Positions 8,207 to 17,412 are shown, counted from the first letter of the stretch. The stretch is 64,000 nt of DNA from Pantoea sp050157905 (GCF_050157905.1 NZ_JBKIWZ010000001.1:2666001-2730000), one strand, 5' to 3'. The notes: generated by a model from the sequence alone, not told the origin. Numbers and translations: made by a program.

Positions 8207-10908
8207 TCCTCAACCCCCCCTCTGTCCCGGTAACTGCTGCGGGCGCGGGCCTGCGCCTGCCGCTCTTTTGCCTCAAGCCTGCGCATCACCTCATCAACCA
8301 GATCCTGCTGGCTCTGGCCCGGCTGCTGCACGATGGTGAAGGAGGCGTGAATCTGCGGTGCAGCCCCCTGTGTAGCGCTGCCACTCATGCGCGGTGCTTC
8401 CTGCCGGTACGCCTGAACCGGCAGGCTTAGCGGGTGCAACGGCTTCGCCTCCGCCGTCGCTCCGGCACCACCCAGCGTCAGCGCCGCCAGTGCTGCCAGC
8501 CGTGCTGTGCTCCGGCGGCTGGTCACGTTCGCCGGACCGCTGACCAGCTCCGGCCCGTTCTCACCGGCCACGCCGAACTTCCCGGACGGAATAAAGCCGC
8601 CGCTGTCGTACATGCCCGCAAATCTGGGGAATCCGCCCGGCGGCAGGGATGCAGCACTACCCGCTTTTACTGTTGCCGGTCGCGGCAACTGCGGTGCGTC
8701 GGGCTTATCGCCGCCCGGCTTCAGAAAGTCCGGCAGATAGTCGGTCAGTGAAGACAGCTTGTTTTTGATCGCGTCCCACTTCTGGCTGATACCCGCCATC
8801 AGTCCGTCAATCATCTGCGAACCTGCCTCCTGAAACCTTGCGGGCAGGGCCTGCACGTCGGCGACAATCTCCCCCCACTTTGTGCTGATGTAGGTGCGGA
8901 TCGCGGTCCAGACGCTACTGACCTTTGTGCTGATACCATCCCACAGCGCGGCAAGTTTTGGCCCCAGCGTGTCCCAGTTCTGCCAGATAAGCAGCGCCCC
9001 GGCGGCAATCAGCCCGATCACGGCCAGAATCGGGTTTGCGAACATCAGCCGCCCCAGCCACAGCACGCCGTTCCCCACGATGCCGATGGCGCTTTTTATT
9101 AATCCGAACGCGCTGAACGCTTTTATTCCCAGCACGTTAAAGCTGAGCCGCAGCAGCGCCATCGGCCCCAGCACTGCCGCAAGGCCGATCATGAACGTAC
9201 CCAGCGCCAGCACAATCACGGATATCACCGCAGCCGCTTTTACCAGTGCGCCCGCCAGCTCCTTGTTATTTTCCACCCAGCGGCGGGTCACGCCGGTGAC
9301 TTTTTTCACCATATTCATGATGTCCATCAGCGGCGTGCGCAGCGAATCGCCCAGGCCGCTCATGGTGTTGGAAACGCCGGTTTTAGTCAGCATCCACTGT
9401 GCAGAAAACGAGTCCTTATTGATGTCCGACTCTTTCTGCATGGAGCCTTTCGCCCCGTCGCCCTGAGTCAGCTGCAGCTGTCGCCTCAGCTCCGGCATGT
9501 TGTTAGCGAGTTTGGCCGCATCCTTGCCGAACTCCTTACCGAAAACCATCGTCATGGCCGTCAGGCGCTTATCAGCAGGCAGGTTATTCACCTTTTCCAG
9601 CACGCGCTGGATGGTTCCCATCGCGTCCGTGGTCATCTGCTTTTCAATCTTTGCCGGGTCCAGTTTCAGCAGCGCCATGCCGCCCATAAACGACTTGCTC
9701 TGCATGGTCGCAACGGACAGCTCGCGCACCATTGCGTTCGCCGCACTGGCGGCGGTTTCCGACGTTGCGCCCAGGCTCAGGAAGGTTGAGCCAAGCGCGG
9801 CGGCCTTGCGGTAGTCCAGCCTGTCGGCCACGCCGCCCATACGCTGCAGCACGTCGATGATGTCCGAACCTTTGGACATGGCGTTATCGTCCAGGTAGTT
9901 CAGCGCGTCGCCCAGCTGCTCGATGTTGCGCGTGGGGATTTTGTACAACTGCGCAATCTTGCCCAGCCCTTCGGCCAGCTCACCGGCGGGCAGCTCAAAC
10001 GCGGTGGACGCTTTCGCCGCCGTGGTGGCGAAAGCCATCAGGTCGCGCTTCTGGTCCTCATAAGAATCGTTCTGGTTAGTCACGCCCATGCGTGCGCCGC
10101 CCTCAACCAGCGCGGCGTAATCTATCGCGCCGTTTTCCATCGGCAGCTGCTCACTGGCGGCCTTGATGGCGGCCTGCATGTCATAGAACTGCTTCGTGCG
10201 GTTTCCGTCGTTGTCGCGCAGCCCGTTAACCTGCTTTGCCACACCCTTCATGGCGTCTTCCATTGCCGCTGAAGATTTCACAGCGGCCAGCACCGGCGCG
10301 CCCATTGCCAGCCCGGCGGCAGACGTTGCCGCACCGGCACCGGCCACGCGATAGCGCACCTCAAGCGATCGGGAATATCGCTCACGTACCGCGCTCAGCT
10401 TTGCCTGCCGTTCTCCCAGCTTTTTAAGCGACTGCTGCTGCCGATCAATCGCGGCGCGCGCCTCGTCTGACTGACTTTTCAGCTCGCGCTGTGCCTGGCT
10501 CAGTTTCTTTGTATCGATACCGGCAGCGCCCAGCGCCTCACGCTGACGCTGCACCGACAGGCGCAGCCCGTTGTAAGTCTGCTGCAGCTGGCTGGCGCGG
10601 TTTTTTGCCTGCTCCAGCACGCGGGCCTGTGCAGCGGTGGGCTTGTTTGTTTCCGTAAACTGCACGGCCAGCCGCGCCGCTTCTTCGCGGGCGGCTTTAA
10701 GGTTGTTAGCAGTGATGGCAAGCTGTGAGCGGGTTTTACGGAAGCCGTCAATGCGCCCGGCCTGTGCGTCCAGCGCCTTGAGGGTGTTGCGCGTGTCGCG
10801 CAGTGTGCCAGCCAGCTCGCGCGTGCTGTCGCGGGCGCTGCGGAAGGGGCGCGTCAGCTTATCGACCGCGCCCAGCACGACCTGCAAACGCAGATTTTTA
10901 TCACTCAT
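8203..10908 (-). CDS. T: Tail tape measure protein gpT
   Basis: At 901 residues this is the longest phage gene, as expected for the protein that sets tail length. The N-terminal 200 residues are alanine, arginine and glutamine rich and probably coiled coil (repeated QRE, ARA, LKS segments). The family core (ALGSTFLSLGATSETAASA) lies in the middle, and strongly hydrophobic stretches follow near residues 555-640. The position after E/E' is that of P2 gene T. Confidence 0.95.
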   Translation of the reverse strand: MSDKNLRLQVVLGAVDKLTRPFRSARDSTRELAGTLRDTRNTLKALDAQAGRIDGFRKTRSQLAITANNLKAAREEAARLAVQFTETNKPTAAQARVLEQAKNRASQLQQTYNGLRLSVQRQREALGAAGIDTKKLSQAQRELKSQSDEARAAIDRQQQSLKKLGERQAKLSAVRERYSRSLEVRYRVAGAGAATSAAGLAMGAPVLAAVKSSAAMEDAMKGVAKQVNGLRDNDGNRTKQFYDMQAAIKAASEQLPMENGAIDYAALVEGGARMGVTNQNDSYEDQKRDLMAFATTAAKASTAFELPAGELAEGLGKIAQLYKIPTRNIEQLGDALNYLDDNAMSKGSDIIDVLQRMGGVADRLDYRKAAALGSTFLSLGATSETAASAANAMVRELSVATMQSKSFMGGMALLKLDPAKIEKQMTTDAMGTIQRVLEKVNNLPADKRLTAMTMVFGKEFGKDAAKLANNMPELRRQLQLTQGDGAKGSMQKESDINKDSFSAQWMLTKTGVSNTMSGLGDSLRTPLMDIMNMVKKVTGVTRRWVENNKELAGALVKAAAVISVIVLALGTFMIGLAAVLGPMALLRLSFNVLGIKAFSAFGLIKSAIGIVGNGVLWLGRLMFANPILAVIGLIAAGALLIWQNWDTLGPKLAALWDGISTKVSSVWTAIRTYISTKWGEIVADVQALPARFQEAGSQMIDGLMAGISQKWDAIKNKLSSLTDYLPDFLKPGGDKPDAPQLPRPATVKAGSAASLPPGGFPRFAGMYDSGGFIPSGKFGVAGENGPELVSGPANVTSRRSTARLAALAALTLGGAGATAEAKPLHPLSLPVQAYRQEAPRMSGSATQGAAPQIHASFTIVQQPGQSQQDLVDEVMRRLEAKERQAQARARSSYRDRGGVEE

Positions 10909-11343
10909 CGCTGGCCCTGTGTCGCAGGATTGCTTTGTGCCGCCACTCCAGAACCTCCGTCAGCGTCATGGACTCGGTAACGGAGGGCGGCCAGTGAAAG
11001 ACGGTAGCAATGTCCGCCACCAGATCGTCTACCGTCAGGCCGTCGCTAAATCCGACAGGACCGACTTCTTCAGCAAAAAAGTGACCACCTCTACCGACAG
11101 GCTGACCAGATCGGCGGGGTCCATTTCGTTAATTTCCGCCGTGGTCAGCGCCGGGGTGGTAATGCGCGGCAGCACGGTGATCAGCGCGTTCACGTCCATG
11201 TCCAGCAGCGCCTGCAGGCGGGTGCCGCGCAGCGCACCGGACTGCGGCTTGCGCACGGTGACGGAGGTGATTTCGGTTTTGCCGCGCAGGATCGGGGTGT
11301 CCAGCTCAACGACTTTTTCATTTGGCGTGGTTTTGTCAGTCAT
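10901..11343 (-). CDS. E': gpE+E' frameshift fusion (tail assembly chaperone)
   Basis: Gene E contains the slippery heptamer T TTT TTG (complement of 11074-11080), 11 codons before its stop codon. A -1 shift there enters a frame open to a TGA at 10901-10903 and yields a product of about 147 residues ending ...WRHKAILRHRASDE. P2 makes its E+E' protein by the same shift at the same heptamer, analogous to lambda gpG/gpGT. The extension overlaps the T start. Both products are thought to chaperone tape measure and tube assembly. Confidence 0.88.
11035..11343 (-). CDS. E: Tail assembly chaperone gpE
   Basis: This 102-residue frame corresponds to P2 gpE, the unshifted tail assembly chaperone. It lies between the tube gene FII and the tape measure T. 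The typical opening is TPNEKVVELDTPILRGKTEI. Its 3' end carries the frameshift site described for the E+E' product. Confidence 0.92.
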   Translation of the reverse strand: MTDKTTPNEKVVELDTPILRGKTEITSVTVRKPQSGALRGTRLQALLDMDVNALITVLPRITTPALTTAEINEMDPADLVSLSVEVVTFLLKKSVLSDLATA

Positions 11344-11399
11344 GATTTGATTCCGTTAAAAAGAGAGATAAGCGGCAGGCGCAACGCCTGCCGTTTTGA

Positions 11400-11915
11400 T
11401 TACAGGCCCAGCGCGTTGCGGTGCGCTTCCATCAGGTCCTTACCGTCCACGATGTGGATCATGTTCACGATGTCGATCTCGTAAACCACTTCGCCGTTAA
11501 TGGTCAGCTTTGCGTAGCTGTTGGTTGCGGACACTTTGGTGGTGCTGGATTCGCCGGTTTTCCATTCGCCGGAATCCAGCTCCTTATAGCGTCCGCGCGT
11601 GACCAGCTCGACCGCCTGTACTTCGCCGGTGTCGTCGCGCTGAATGGAGCCGGTAAAGCGCAGCTGAATGCCGTCCACAGTGGTGGTGCCCATCTGCTTA
11701 ATCAGCAGCGCTTCAGTGCCGCCAATGGTGAATTCCGTATCCAGCGCGCCATCGTCCAGGCCCATGTCAATGTCCACAGCACCGGCCATGCCGCCGCCGC
11801 GATACTTCTCAAACTTGCGGGTGAATTTCGGCAGCGTCACGGACTCAACCAGCCCCTGCCAGTTGTTGCCTGAGTTGAACACGTTCAGGTGCTTGAGTTT
11901 GCGGGGTAATGCCAT
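11400..11915 (-). CDS. FII: Major tail tube protein gpFII
   Basis: The 171-residue protein matches the P2 tail tube family from its opening (ALPRKLKHLNVFNSG) to its end. Tube subunits stack inside the contractile sheath. It is 12 bases downstream of the sheath gene, with which it is co-transcribed. Confidence 0.95.
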   Translation of the reverse strand: MALPRKLKHLNVFNSGNNWQGLVESVTLPKFTRKFEKYRGGGMAGAVDIDMGLDDGALDTEFTIGGTEALLIKQMGTTTVDGIQLRFTGSIQRDDTGEVQAVELVTRGRYKELDSGEWKTGESSTTKVSATNSYAKLTINGEVVYEIDIVNMIHIVDGKDLMEAHRNALGL

Positions 11916-11927
11916 CTTTCCGTCTCC

Positions 11928-13097
11928 TTATGCGCTGACGCGGCTGCTGAAATCGACCAGGTAACGGTCTGTGATGCGCTGGCGCAGCAGCAGGTTTTCC
12001 AGCGGCGGCACCGGCGTGTAGTCGTAATCGATCAGCAGCTTGCCCGCCTTAAGCGTGTCCTTGTCGTTCACGCTCTCGTCCAGCCAGCAGTCCGCGCCAA
12101 TCAGATAGCCCTGATTCACCAGGCTGCGCAGCTTCGCGCGGATGCTCTCGATGATGTCGCGGGCCAGCGACGGGTTCAGCGCACCGTCAACACTCCACAT
12201 CTGTGCTTCTGCCATCGTGTCCATCAGCACCTGCGCGGTACGGGTGTAACACTCAAACTGAAACAGCGCGTCATCGCTCAGGCAGCGGGAACCCCAGAAG
12301 CGGAAGCCATCTTTGCGGATCAGCGTGGTGATGTCGTTCTGGTTCAGCAGGCCCGCATCGGTGGCCGGGTCCTGCAGGTCCCAGAAAACGTCTTTTGAAA
12401 TGCCGGTGACGCCGTTGACGCCAACGTTTGACAGGGACTTGTGCCAGCCGGTCTGCTGGTCAATTTTGGCGCGCAGGCCCAGCGCGCGTGCGGTGGCGTA
12501 GGCCGTCGCGTCCGCCTTCAGCACGGTGTCAAAGCTGATGAAGTCAGGCCAGATCAGCATCCCTTCGCGCTGGCTGAAGTTGGCGCGGTAGGCAATCGCC
12601 TCTTCAACGCTTTTACAGCCATACGCGGACAGGTAGGCAAAGCCGCGCAGGCTCTGCGCCACGCTCAGCAGTTCGGTGGCGACGGCTTTGTTATCGTGGC
12701 CGGGCACGCCCAGAATACGGGGGTTAACGCCGCACTGAGACTGCGCAGCCAGCAGCGCCTTCATGCCGGTGCGCTGGCCGTCGGTCACGCCGCCGATGAT
12801 GTTGGCGGTGGTTTCCGCTTCGGTCTGGCCCTGTGGCACGCGCACAACGACGGTGACGGGTTTTGACTGATCCGCGATGGCGTCCAGTGAGCGGGCCAGC
12901 GTACCGGATTCCCCGGCTTTGCCGCTGGCGGTGAGTACGTCGGTTAACAGCACCGGGCGGTTTAGCGGGAAGGTGGCCGCGTCGGCGTCGTCGCCGGTGC
13001 ACACAAGCCCCACAATCGCGGTGCTGACGGTGGTGATGGTTCGGGTGCCCTCGTTGATTTCCTCAACGCGCACGCCGTGGTGATAATCCTGTGCCAT
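11928..13097 (-). CDS. FI: Tail sheath protein gpFI
   Basis: The 389-residue protein opens AQDYHHGVRVEEINEGTRTI, the P2 contractile sheath signature, and has the usual length. It is the first gene of the FI-FII-E-T-U-D operon. A TGT-N12-ACA Ogr site is centred about 80 bases upstream of its ATG, so late activation by Ogr is expected. Confidence 0.95.
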   Translation of the reverse strand: MAQDYHHGVRVEEINEGTRTITTVSTAIVGLVCTGDDADAATFPLNRPVLLTDVLTASGKAGESGTLARSLDAIADQSKPVTVVVRVPQGQTEAETTANIIGGVTDGQRTGMKALLAAQSQCGVNPRILGVPGHDNKAVATELLSVAQSLRGFAYLSAYGCKSVEEAIAYRANFSQREGMLIWPDFISFDTVLKADATAYATARALGLRAKIDQQTGWHKSLSNVGVNGVTGISKDVFWDLQDPATDAGLLNQNDITTLIRKDGFRFWGSRCLSDDALFQFECYTRTAQVLMDTMAEAQMWSVDGALNPSLARDIIESIRAKLRSLVNQGYLIGADCWLDESVNDKDTLKAGKLLIDYDYTPVPPLENLLLRQRITDRYLVDFSSRVSA

Positions 13098-13167
13098 ATG
13101 GCGGTTCTCCTGTTTAGGGGTTCCGCTATGGTCTATGGTCCGCTATGCCGGGGCACGCGCTGGCCGT

Positions 13168-13185
13168 TGTGCCGTCTCTGGCACA
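13168..13185 (-). promoter_or_regulatory. Ogr-binding site of the FI late promoter
   Basis: TGT-N12-ACA, with dyad-related inner bases GCC/GGC, matches the P2 Ogr/Delta recognition element. It is centred 79.5 bp before the FI ATG; with the P2 rule of centring at -55, transcription would begin about 24 bases before the start codon. Confidence 0.8.
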
Positions 13186-13299
13186 ATAAACACACGGCTT
13201 TCACGTAGGTTTTTTTTCGAGGCGGATGTGCCGGTAAAGTGTCTTCACTGGCACGTCCAGTGTGTGAGTTAATAGAGTATTTAAAGGTTTCATCATTCG

Positions 13300-13324
13300 A
13301 AAAGCGGCTATGGAAATGAGCCGC
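13300..13324 (-). terminator. Candidate terminator after the Z/fun-region gene
   Basis: Read on the minus strand, GCGGCT and AGCCGC flank a nine-base loop and are followed by TTTTCG. It lies just past the stop of the membrane protein gene and ahead of the FI promoter, so it would end the fibre-operon transcript. Confidence 0.5.
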
Positions 13325-13339
13325 ATAGATTTTCTACTT

Positions 13340-13798
13340 TTAATTTGAGCAGTAATGAATTCCCAAAAAAGTAATCCCGACAAGAATTAATGAAAGAATA
13401 AACTGCACGACTTTCTTCTTCGACAAAAACCTTGTTAAAACCATCCAATAGCAGGGTATTAAGAGAGTAAGCATAAACCCTATGACAACTGCATCACGAT
13501 GGGGCTCGGCAATCTTTCGATATGAATCAAGAAATACATGAGGCGCGGTCAATATCCAAAAGGTAAGCATCGCAATGTAGAATAAATTTTTACCTCTCTT
13601 CCAGGCATCTAAAACGCCTAACCTGTCTAAAGCATAGGAAATAAAAGCAAAGGTTGCTGCAGCTAACTCTATATAAGCAAAAGCTTGTGGGAAATTATCA
13701 ACAAAACCATAAGGATTGAAAAAATAAACCCCGCTCCATATTGAACATGCGAGGACATATATTATGCTAAATGCATGAGGGCACTTGCAGTGAATCAT
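13340..13798 (-). CDS. Predicted four-helix membrane protein, Z/fun-region cargo
   Basis: I do not recognise this 152-residue protein. It has about four hydrophobic segments (around AFSIIYVLACSIWSGVYFF, AYIELAAATFAFISYAL, LFYIAMLTFWILTAP and the C-terminal IPCYWMVL and FILSLILVGITFL stretches) and a cysteine-rich N-terminus. The start at 13798 has AAGGA upstream. It is AT-rich and lies between the fibre genes and FI, where P2 carries Z/fun. An exclusion or lysogenic-conversion role is inferred from position only. Confidence 0.72.
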   Translation of the reverse strand: MIHCKCPHAFSIIYVLACSIWSGVYFFNPYGFVDNFPQAFAYIELAAATFAFISYALDRLGVLDAWKRGKNLFYIAMLTFWILTAPHVFLDSYRKIAEPHRDAVVIGFMLTLLIPCYWMVLTRFLSKKKVVQFILSLILVGITFLGIHYCSN

Positions 13799-14057
13799 TA
13801 CTATTTCTTCCTTAAAATTAATTGGCGAAAGAGTTTTATACATTGTAGAAAGTTTTTTAACAAACAAAAATTAGTGTGGTTAACTATACAAAAAAATTAG
13901 TGCCGCCAGCAGCAGCTTTGCGCCTTGCTTCAGCATCAGCCTGACACACTCCCCGTTTCCGGTTGTCACCTGCCGCCGATACGTCCTTTAACCTGCGCAA
14001 CGCTGGACATTAATGATTCTAAAACTGGTAGCTGGAAACGTTAGAAACTCTGCCGGT

Positions 14058-14363
14058 GATGCAGGTAGTGGTGGCGGTCTGACCGTTAATGGCGATCTGA
14101 ACATTTAAGGAGGAGACGGCAGCGATGCGCACGGCGTGGTCAGCGCTTTATCTAATCCTTACCTCGGTGGTTCGGGTGATGGCGGTGTCAGCTATTGGGA
14201 AGGCGGCCCGCGCAGTGCAGAGAAAACCACGTCGGGTGCTCAGGCGCCATTTGGTGCGGGCGGTAGCGGTGATATTCGCTCAACGCCTTATATTAACCAC
14301 TATGGTTCAAACGGGGTTATTTACATTGAAGAGACAGTTGATGAAAACTTATGCTCGGATTGA
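14058..14363 (+). pseudogene. Remnant of a glycine-rich tail fibre tip, inverted orientation
   Basis: On the plus strand, opposite to the active fibre gene, an open stretch encodes a glycine-rich sequence (YLGGSGDGGVSYWEGG, APFGAGGSGD) typical of the tips of phage tail fibres. In-frame stops interrupt it upstream (for example TAA at 14106-14108), and there is no fibre body or start. It is a degraded fragment of a second fibre gene. Confidence 0.6.
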
Positions 14364-14400
14364 AAATTAGTGCGTTGCTGAAATCGTCTCGCTGAATGTG

Positions 14401-14727
14401 GAACCTGAAAAACTCTATCATTCGTAACTGGTATGAGTGGATATCACCACGCTGCCCGGACGGCCTGATGTTAATTATAGCGATGGCATGTTTAGCGCCC
14501 CGGCTACAGAAACTGAAAACGCTGTGCTGATTGCCAGCAGCAGGATGGCCGCTGAAATGGATGAGGTAAACCGGACAATTGCGCTGCTGCAGAATGCAGT
14601 TGATATCAACATAGCGACATACTAAGAGACTAACCGCCCCACACAGTGGAAGCGTTACCGAGTAGCACTCAGCCGAATTGATGTCAGTAAAGCGCCAGAC
14701 ATTAAATGGCCGGCAAGACCAAAATGA
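14401..14727 (+). pseudogene. Frameshifted tail fibre assembly gene remnant, inverted orientation
   Basis: One plus-strand frame encodes AEMDEVNRTIALLQNAVDI (to about 14610). A second frame then continues with QWKRYRVALSRIDVSKAP and DIKWPARPK, ending at the TGA at 14725-14727. Together these are the C-terminal half of a Tfa-type fibre assembly protein, broken by a frameshift and a stop. It resembles the active G protein, which is encoded on the other strand. With the fibre fragment before it, this is a decayed inverted fibre cassette. Confidence 0.68.
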
Positions 14728-14732
14728 TTAAA

Positions 14733-14765
14733 GAGTGTCAGCTTACAGTGAAGCTGACACTCTTT
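14733..14765 (+). terminator. Terminator after the inverted fibre remnant
   Basis: A perfect 12-bp stem (GAGTGTCAGCTT/AAGCTGACACTC) with a six-base loop and flanking A/T runs follows the assembly-gene remnant. It still looks functional although the genes before it are broken. Confidence 0.75.
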
Positions 14766-14889
14766 GTGTTAGGGGATAAAGCAATTAAAAGATATTTATT
14801 TTTTAAAAGCCTCATATCCTTCATCACAAATAAGATCGACGATATTTTCTGACATCACGAAAGAACCCTATGTTTTTAATTGAAAAAAA

Positions 14890-15348
14890 TCAGAAGTCAT
14901 TGATATCCTGTTTGGCTAAATACTGAAACTCACCAACCTTATTATCCACTAACTCGCGCATTGCTCTGAAAAGATCATTATCCTGCATCTCACCCTTCCG
15001 TAACACAATGAATTGATTGACGGCATCGAGGAGATGAAATGCACAAATTCTTAGTGGGTCGTCCGCTACAATTTCTAATTCATGATAAAGTTTGAGATAT
15101 GCAAAATAATCCTCACCATCAGCTCTGCATTGATTATCCCTATATTTTTGCACTAATACATGTGAAGTTGTCAGAAAATCCACGTATAATGCCTTCTTGC
15201 TCGCAGCTATCTGACGCCGATGTAATGCTTCGTCCTTGATGATCTCATGCTTCTGATTCCGAAAAAGCATAAGAAAACCAGCAACGGCGCTAATTATAGC
15301 TCCAAGACCTATCTTTACTGCTGAGTCAACAATCTCAATCCAACTCAT
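14890..15348 (-). CDS. Membrane-anchored protein of unknown function, Z/fun-region cargo
   Basis: The 152-residue product is unrecognised. One membrane segment at the N-terminus (AVKIGLGAIISAVAGFLMLF) is followed by a charged, helical cytoplasmic part with RNQKHEIIKDEALHRRQ and DDPLRICAFHLLDAVNQF. The start at 15348 has GGTGAT ahead. It follows fibre gene G in the late direction and is AT-rich, as expected for cargo. Small proteins with one N-terminal membrane helix occur among phage exclusion factors, but no function can be assigned. Confidence 0.7.
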   Translation of the reverse strand: MSWIEIVDSAVKIGLGAIISAVAGFLMLFRNQKHEIIKDEALHRRQIAASKKALYVDFLTTSHVLVQKYRDNQCRADGEDYFAYLKLYHELEIVADDPLRICAFHLLDAVNQFIVLRKGEMQDNDLFRAMRELVDNKVGEFQYLAKQDINDF

Positions 15349-15445
15349 TACAAATATCACCGGATATTACAAGGGTAAATATATTATAACGATAAAAGCC
15401 CAAGTTTTGACTAACTTAATTTCTAATATGTTTCGGTTGCTCTTA

Positions 15446-15844
15446 TTATGGCTGCTTAGGCCAGATGATTTCCTCAGAGTCGTTTGTGTCAATCCGCATC
15501 AGCATGACGCGGTATTTTTTCCACGCTACAAGCTGGCTTGTCTCCTCATCAGTCGCTATTCCTAAATCGCTCGCATCCTGCAGAGGTTGAATAGCCGCGT
15601 CAGCTTCAGCCCGCAACCTGCTGCGCTTGCCTTCTGCCTGACTGTTAAGTTCCTCAGCTGTCGGTGGCGGCGGCTCAGTCAGGCACGGAAGCATGTCATC
15701 ACCGCAGGCAATCACCATTCCTTTTGCCTGTCCGGCTAGTAAATCAGCCCATTTATTGTCAGTAATTTTTATCGCGTCATCAGGGATAACAAGGTTGATG
15801 CTTGTATCGTAAAAAGCATTTGCAGATGGTGAATATTTTTTCAT
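15446..15844 (-). CDS. G: Tail fibre assembly chaperone gpG
   Basis: This 132-residue Tfa-family protein has the standard C-terminal part (AAIQPLQDASDLGIATDEE, AWKKYRVMLMRIDT). Such chaperones help fibre gpH fold and trimerise. It directly follows H, with the H stop adjacent to its ATG. The intact copy contrasts with the broken inverted copy at 14401-14727. Confidence 0.92.
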   Translation of the reverse strand: MKKYSPSANAFYDTSINLVIPDDAIKITDNKWADLLAGQAKGMVIACGDDMLPCLTEPPPPTAEELNSQAEGKRSRLRAEADAAIQPLQDASDLGIATDEETSQLVAWKKYRVMLMRIDTNDSEEIIWPKQP

Positions 15845-16804
15845 TCAGTACCCCAGCGCCAGCCAGTAAATTCCCTGGCTGGTTGAGCCAGAGCCTGTAT
15901 TAGTGAGATCAAAAGATGCTTTATTGCGGAATTGCGCCCCCACGCCGTATTCCCCCGACAGTGGTAAAGACGACCCCTTGCAAGCCATGACAGTGACTCC
16001 CGCTGTCGGGAACTCAATCGGCAGCACAACCGCCGTCGTTGCTTTTTGTGCAAACGTTCCATACCCCCATTGCAAAATCAGGCCATTTGGTAGCCGGGTA
16101 TAACCATTTCCCGATTTAACCGCTGAGAAAAAACTCATATCAGGCAGCTGATTAGTGCCATTGCCTACGGTCTTTTTTGCCGCGTCGCCTAAACCGAGGT
16201 TTTTGAGAACATCAGCAACCAGCCCGGCGTCTTTGAGTTCTGCCAGGGCGCTTGCGATCTGCAGGTACTGGTTGTGTGGATTTTTAGCATCGGTGTGCGT
16301 TTTCATTACGCTTTCAGCGTAGGCTTTCACCTCAATCACAGCACCATCCACATACTTCCGCGTTGCCAGTACCACGGACGGGTCAATTTTCAGGGTGATT
16401 GCGTCAGTGCTGTTAACGATCAGGAGCATGCGCACGGTCTGCGTGCGCCCGCTGCCTTCCTGCAGCGCGGGCTTGTACGTTTCCGGCGTGTTACACACGG
16501 CAATCAGCGTGCCGTCTGCGTCGAACAGGCCCATTTCCCTGATCCAGAATCCGCCCTCATTCTCCGGGATTACCTGTTCGGCAATCACCTGGCTGGCGTT
16601 GGCCGGGTCAATGCTCAGCGTGTTGATGGCAGCACGTCTCCACTCATTAACCAGCTTTGTCTGGCTGGCGTTCGGCGTCAGCAGTGTGCCGCCACCGTCG
16701 CCCACAGCCATCTGTGTGATGTTCAGTTTTGTGCCGAGCGCGGCGGCGTTGGCAATCTTCGCCGCGCCCAGGTTGGTTACGATCGCATAGTATTTTTGTG
16801 TCAT
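15845..16804 (-). CDS. H: Tail fibre protein gpH
   Basis: At 319 residues the fibre is short compared with P2 gpH. The N-terminal 160 residues (MTQKYYAIVTNLGAAKIANA) are the conserved baseplate-attachment part shared by P2-like fibres. The C-terminal 100 residues (NGLILQWGYGTFA to QGIYWLALGY) form a small tip domain that contacts the host receptor. The change in domain type suggests a swapped tip. It overlaps I by ATGA. Confidence 0.93.
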   Translation of the reverse strand: MTQKYYAIVTNLGAAKIANAAALGTKLNITQMAVGDGGGTLLTPNASQTKLVNEWRRAAINTLSIDPANASQVIAEQVIPENEGGFWIREMGLFDADGTLIAVCNTPETYKPALQEGSGRTQTVRMLLIVNSTDAITLKIDPSVVLATRKYVDGAVIEVKAYAESVMKTHTDAKNPHNQYLQIASALAELKDAGLVADVLKNLGLGDAAKKTVGNGTNQLPDMSFFSAVKSGNGYTRLPNGLILQWGYGTFAQKATTAVVLPIEFPTAGVTVMACKGSSLPLSGEYGVGAQFRNKASFDLTNTGSGSTSQGIYWLALGY

Positions 16805-17412
16805 GGTCCCACTTCCATAAGGTCAATAACGTGTACCGCCGCGCCGCCATAAACCTCGCCGCTGACGGAGATAATTTCCGGGGTGTACGGGTAAACGGTC
16901 AGATCATCACCGTCATAGCTGGCTGCTGCCATGCGTGTTTCGCCGTTAACCTGCAGGTTGATGGACATTCCCAGCAGGTGACGGCTGCAGGGTTTTGCAT
17001 CGCTGATCAGCCGCTCAAGCTCCTGATAGGTTTCTTCAGTAATGCCCTGGTCCTGCACGCCAATGTCCAGGCGGAACGTGCCGGGCGGCTCATTGGTTTT
17101 CCACCACTCAATAACCCGGATCAGGAAGCCGAACGGTTCCACCACGCGGCGGATGGCGCTGATGGTGCCTTTGTGCTGATGAATATAAAACGCATCGCTC
17201 ACCACCTGCCGTTTGACGCTCTCAGCCCAGCTTTCGTCCCAGCGGTCCACCGAAAAGGCCCAGGCCAGATAAGGCAGAAAGCTCACCGGGCAGGTGGCCG
17301 GGTTCCACAGGTCGCGCAGCGGCACATTCAGCCCGGAAATCCCGCTGCACGCCTGCGCCAGGCGGCGCTCCAGCGCAGACGAACCGGGCGGCATCAGGCT
17401 GCTGTTGCTCAT
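16801..17412 (-). CDS. I: Baseplate/tail protein gpI
   Basis: The 203-residue protein matches the phage tail protein I family, with the motifs WNPATCPVSFLPYLAWAFSVD and KGTISAIRRVVEPFG. It forms part of the baseplate wedge that carries the fibres. The start overlaps the stop of J as ATGA, and the stop overlaps the start of H. Confidence 0.94.
   Translation of the reverse strand: MSNSSLMPPGSSALERRLAQACSGISGLNVPLRDLWNPATCPVSFLPYLAWAFSVDRWDESWAESVKRQVVSDAFYIHQHKGTISAIRRVVEPFGFLIRVIEWWKTNEPPGTFRLDIGVQDQGITEETYQELERLISDAKPCSRHLLGMSINLQVNGETRMAAASYDGDDLTVYPYTPEIISVSGEVYGGAAVHVIDLMEVGP

Noticed and set aside
13201..13383. 60-codon minus-strand frame before FI
   Set aside because: It crosses the candidate terminator and has a start overlapping the previous gene; no coding signal.
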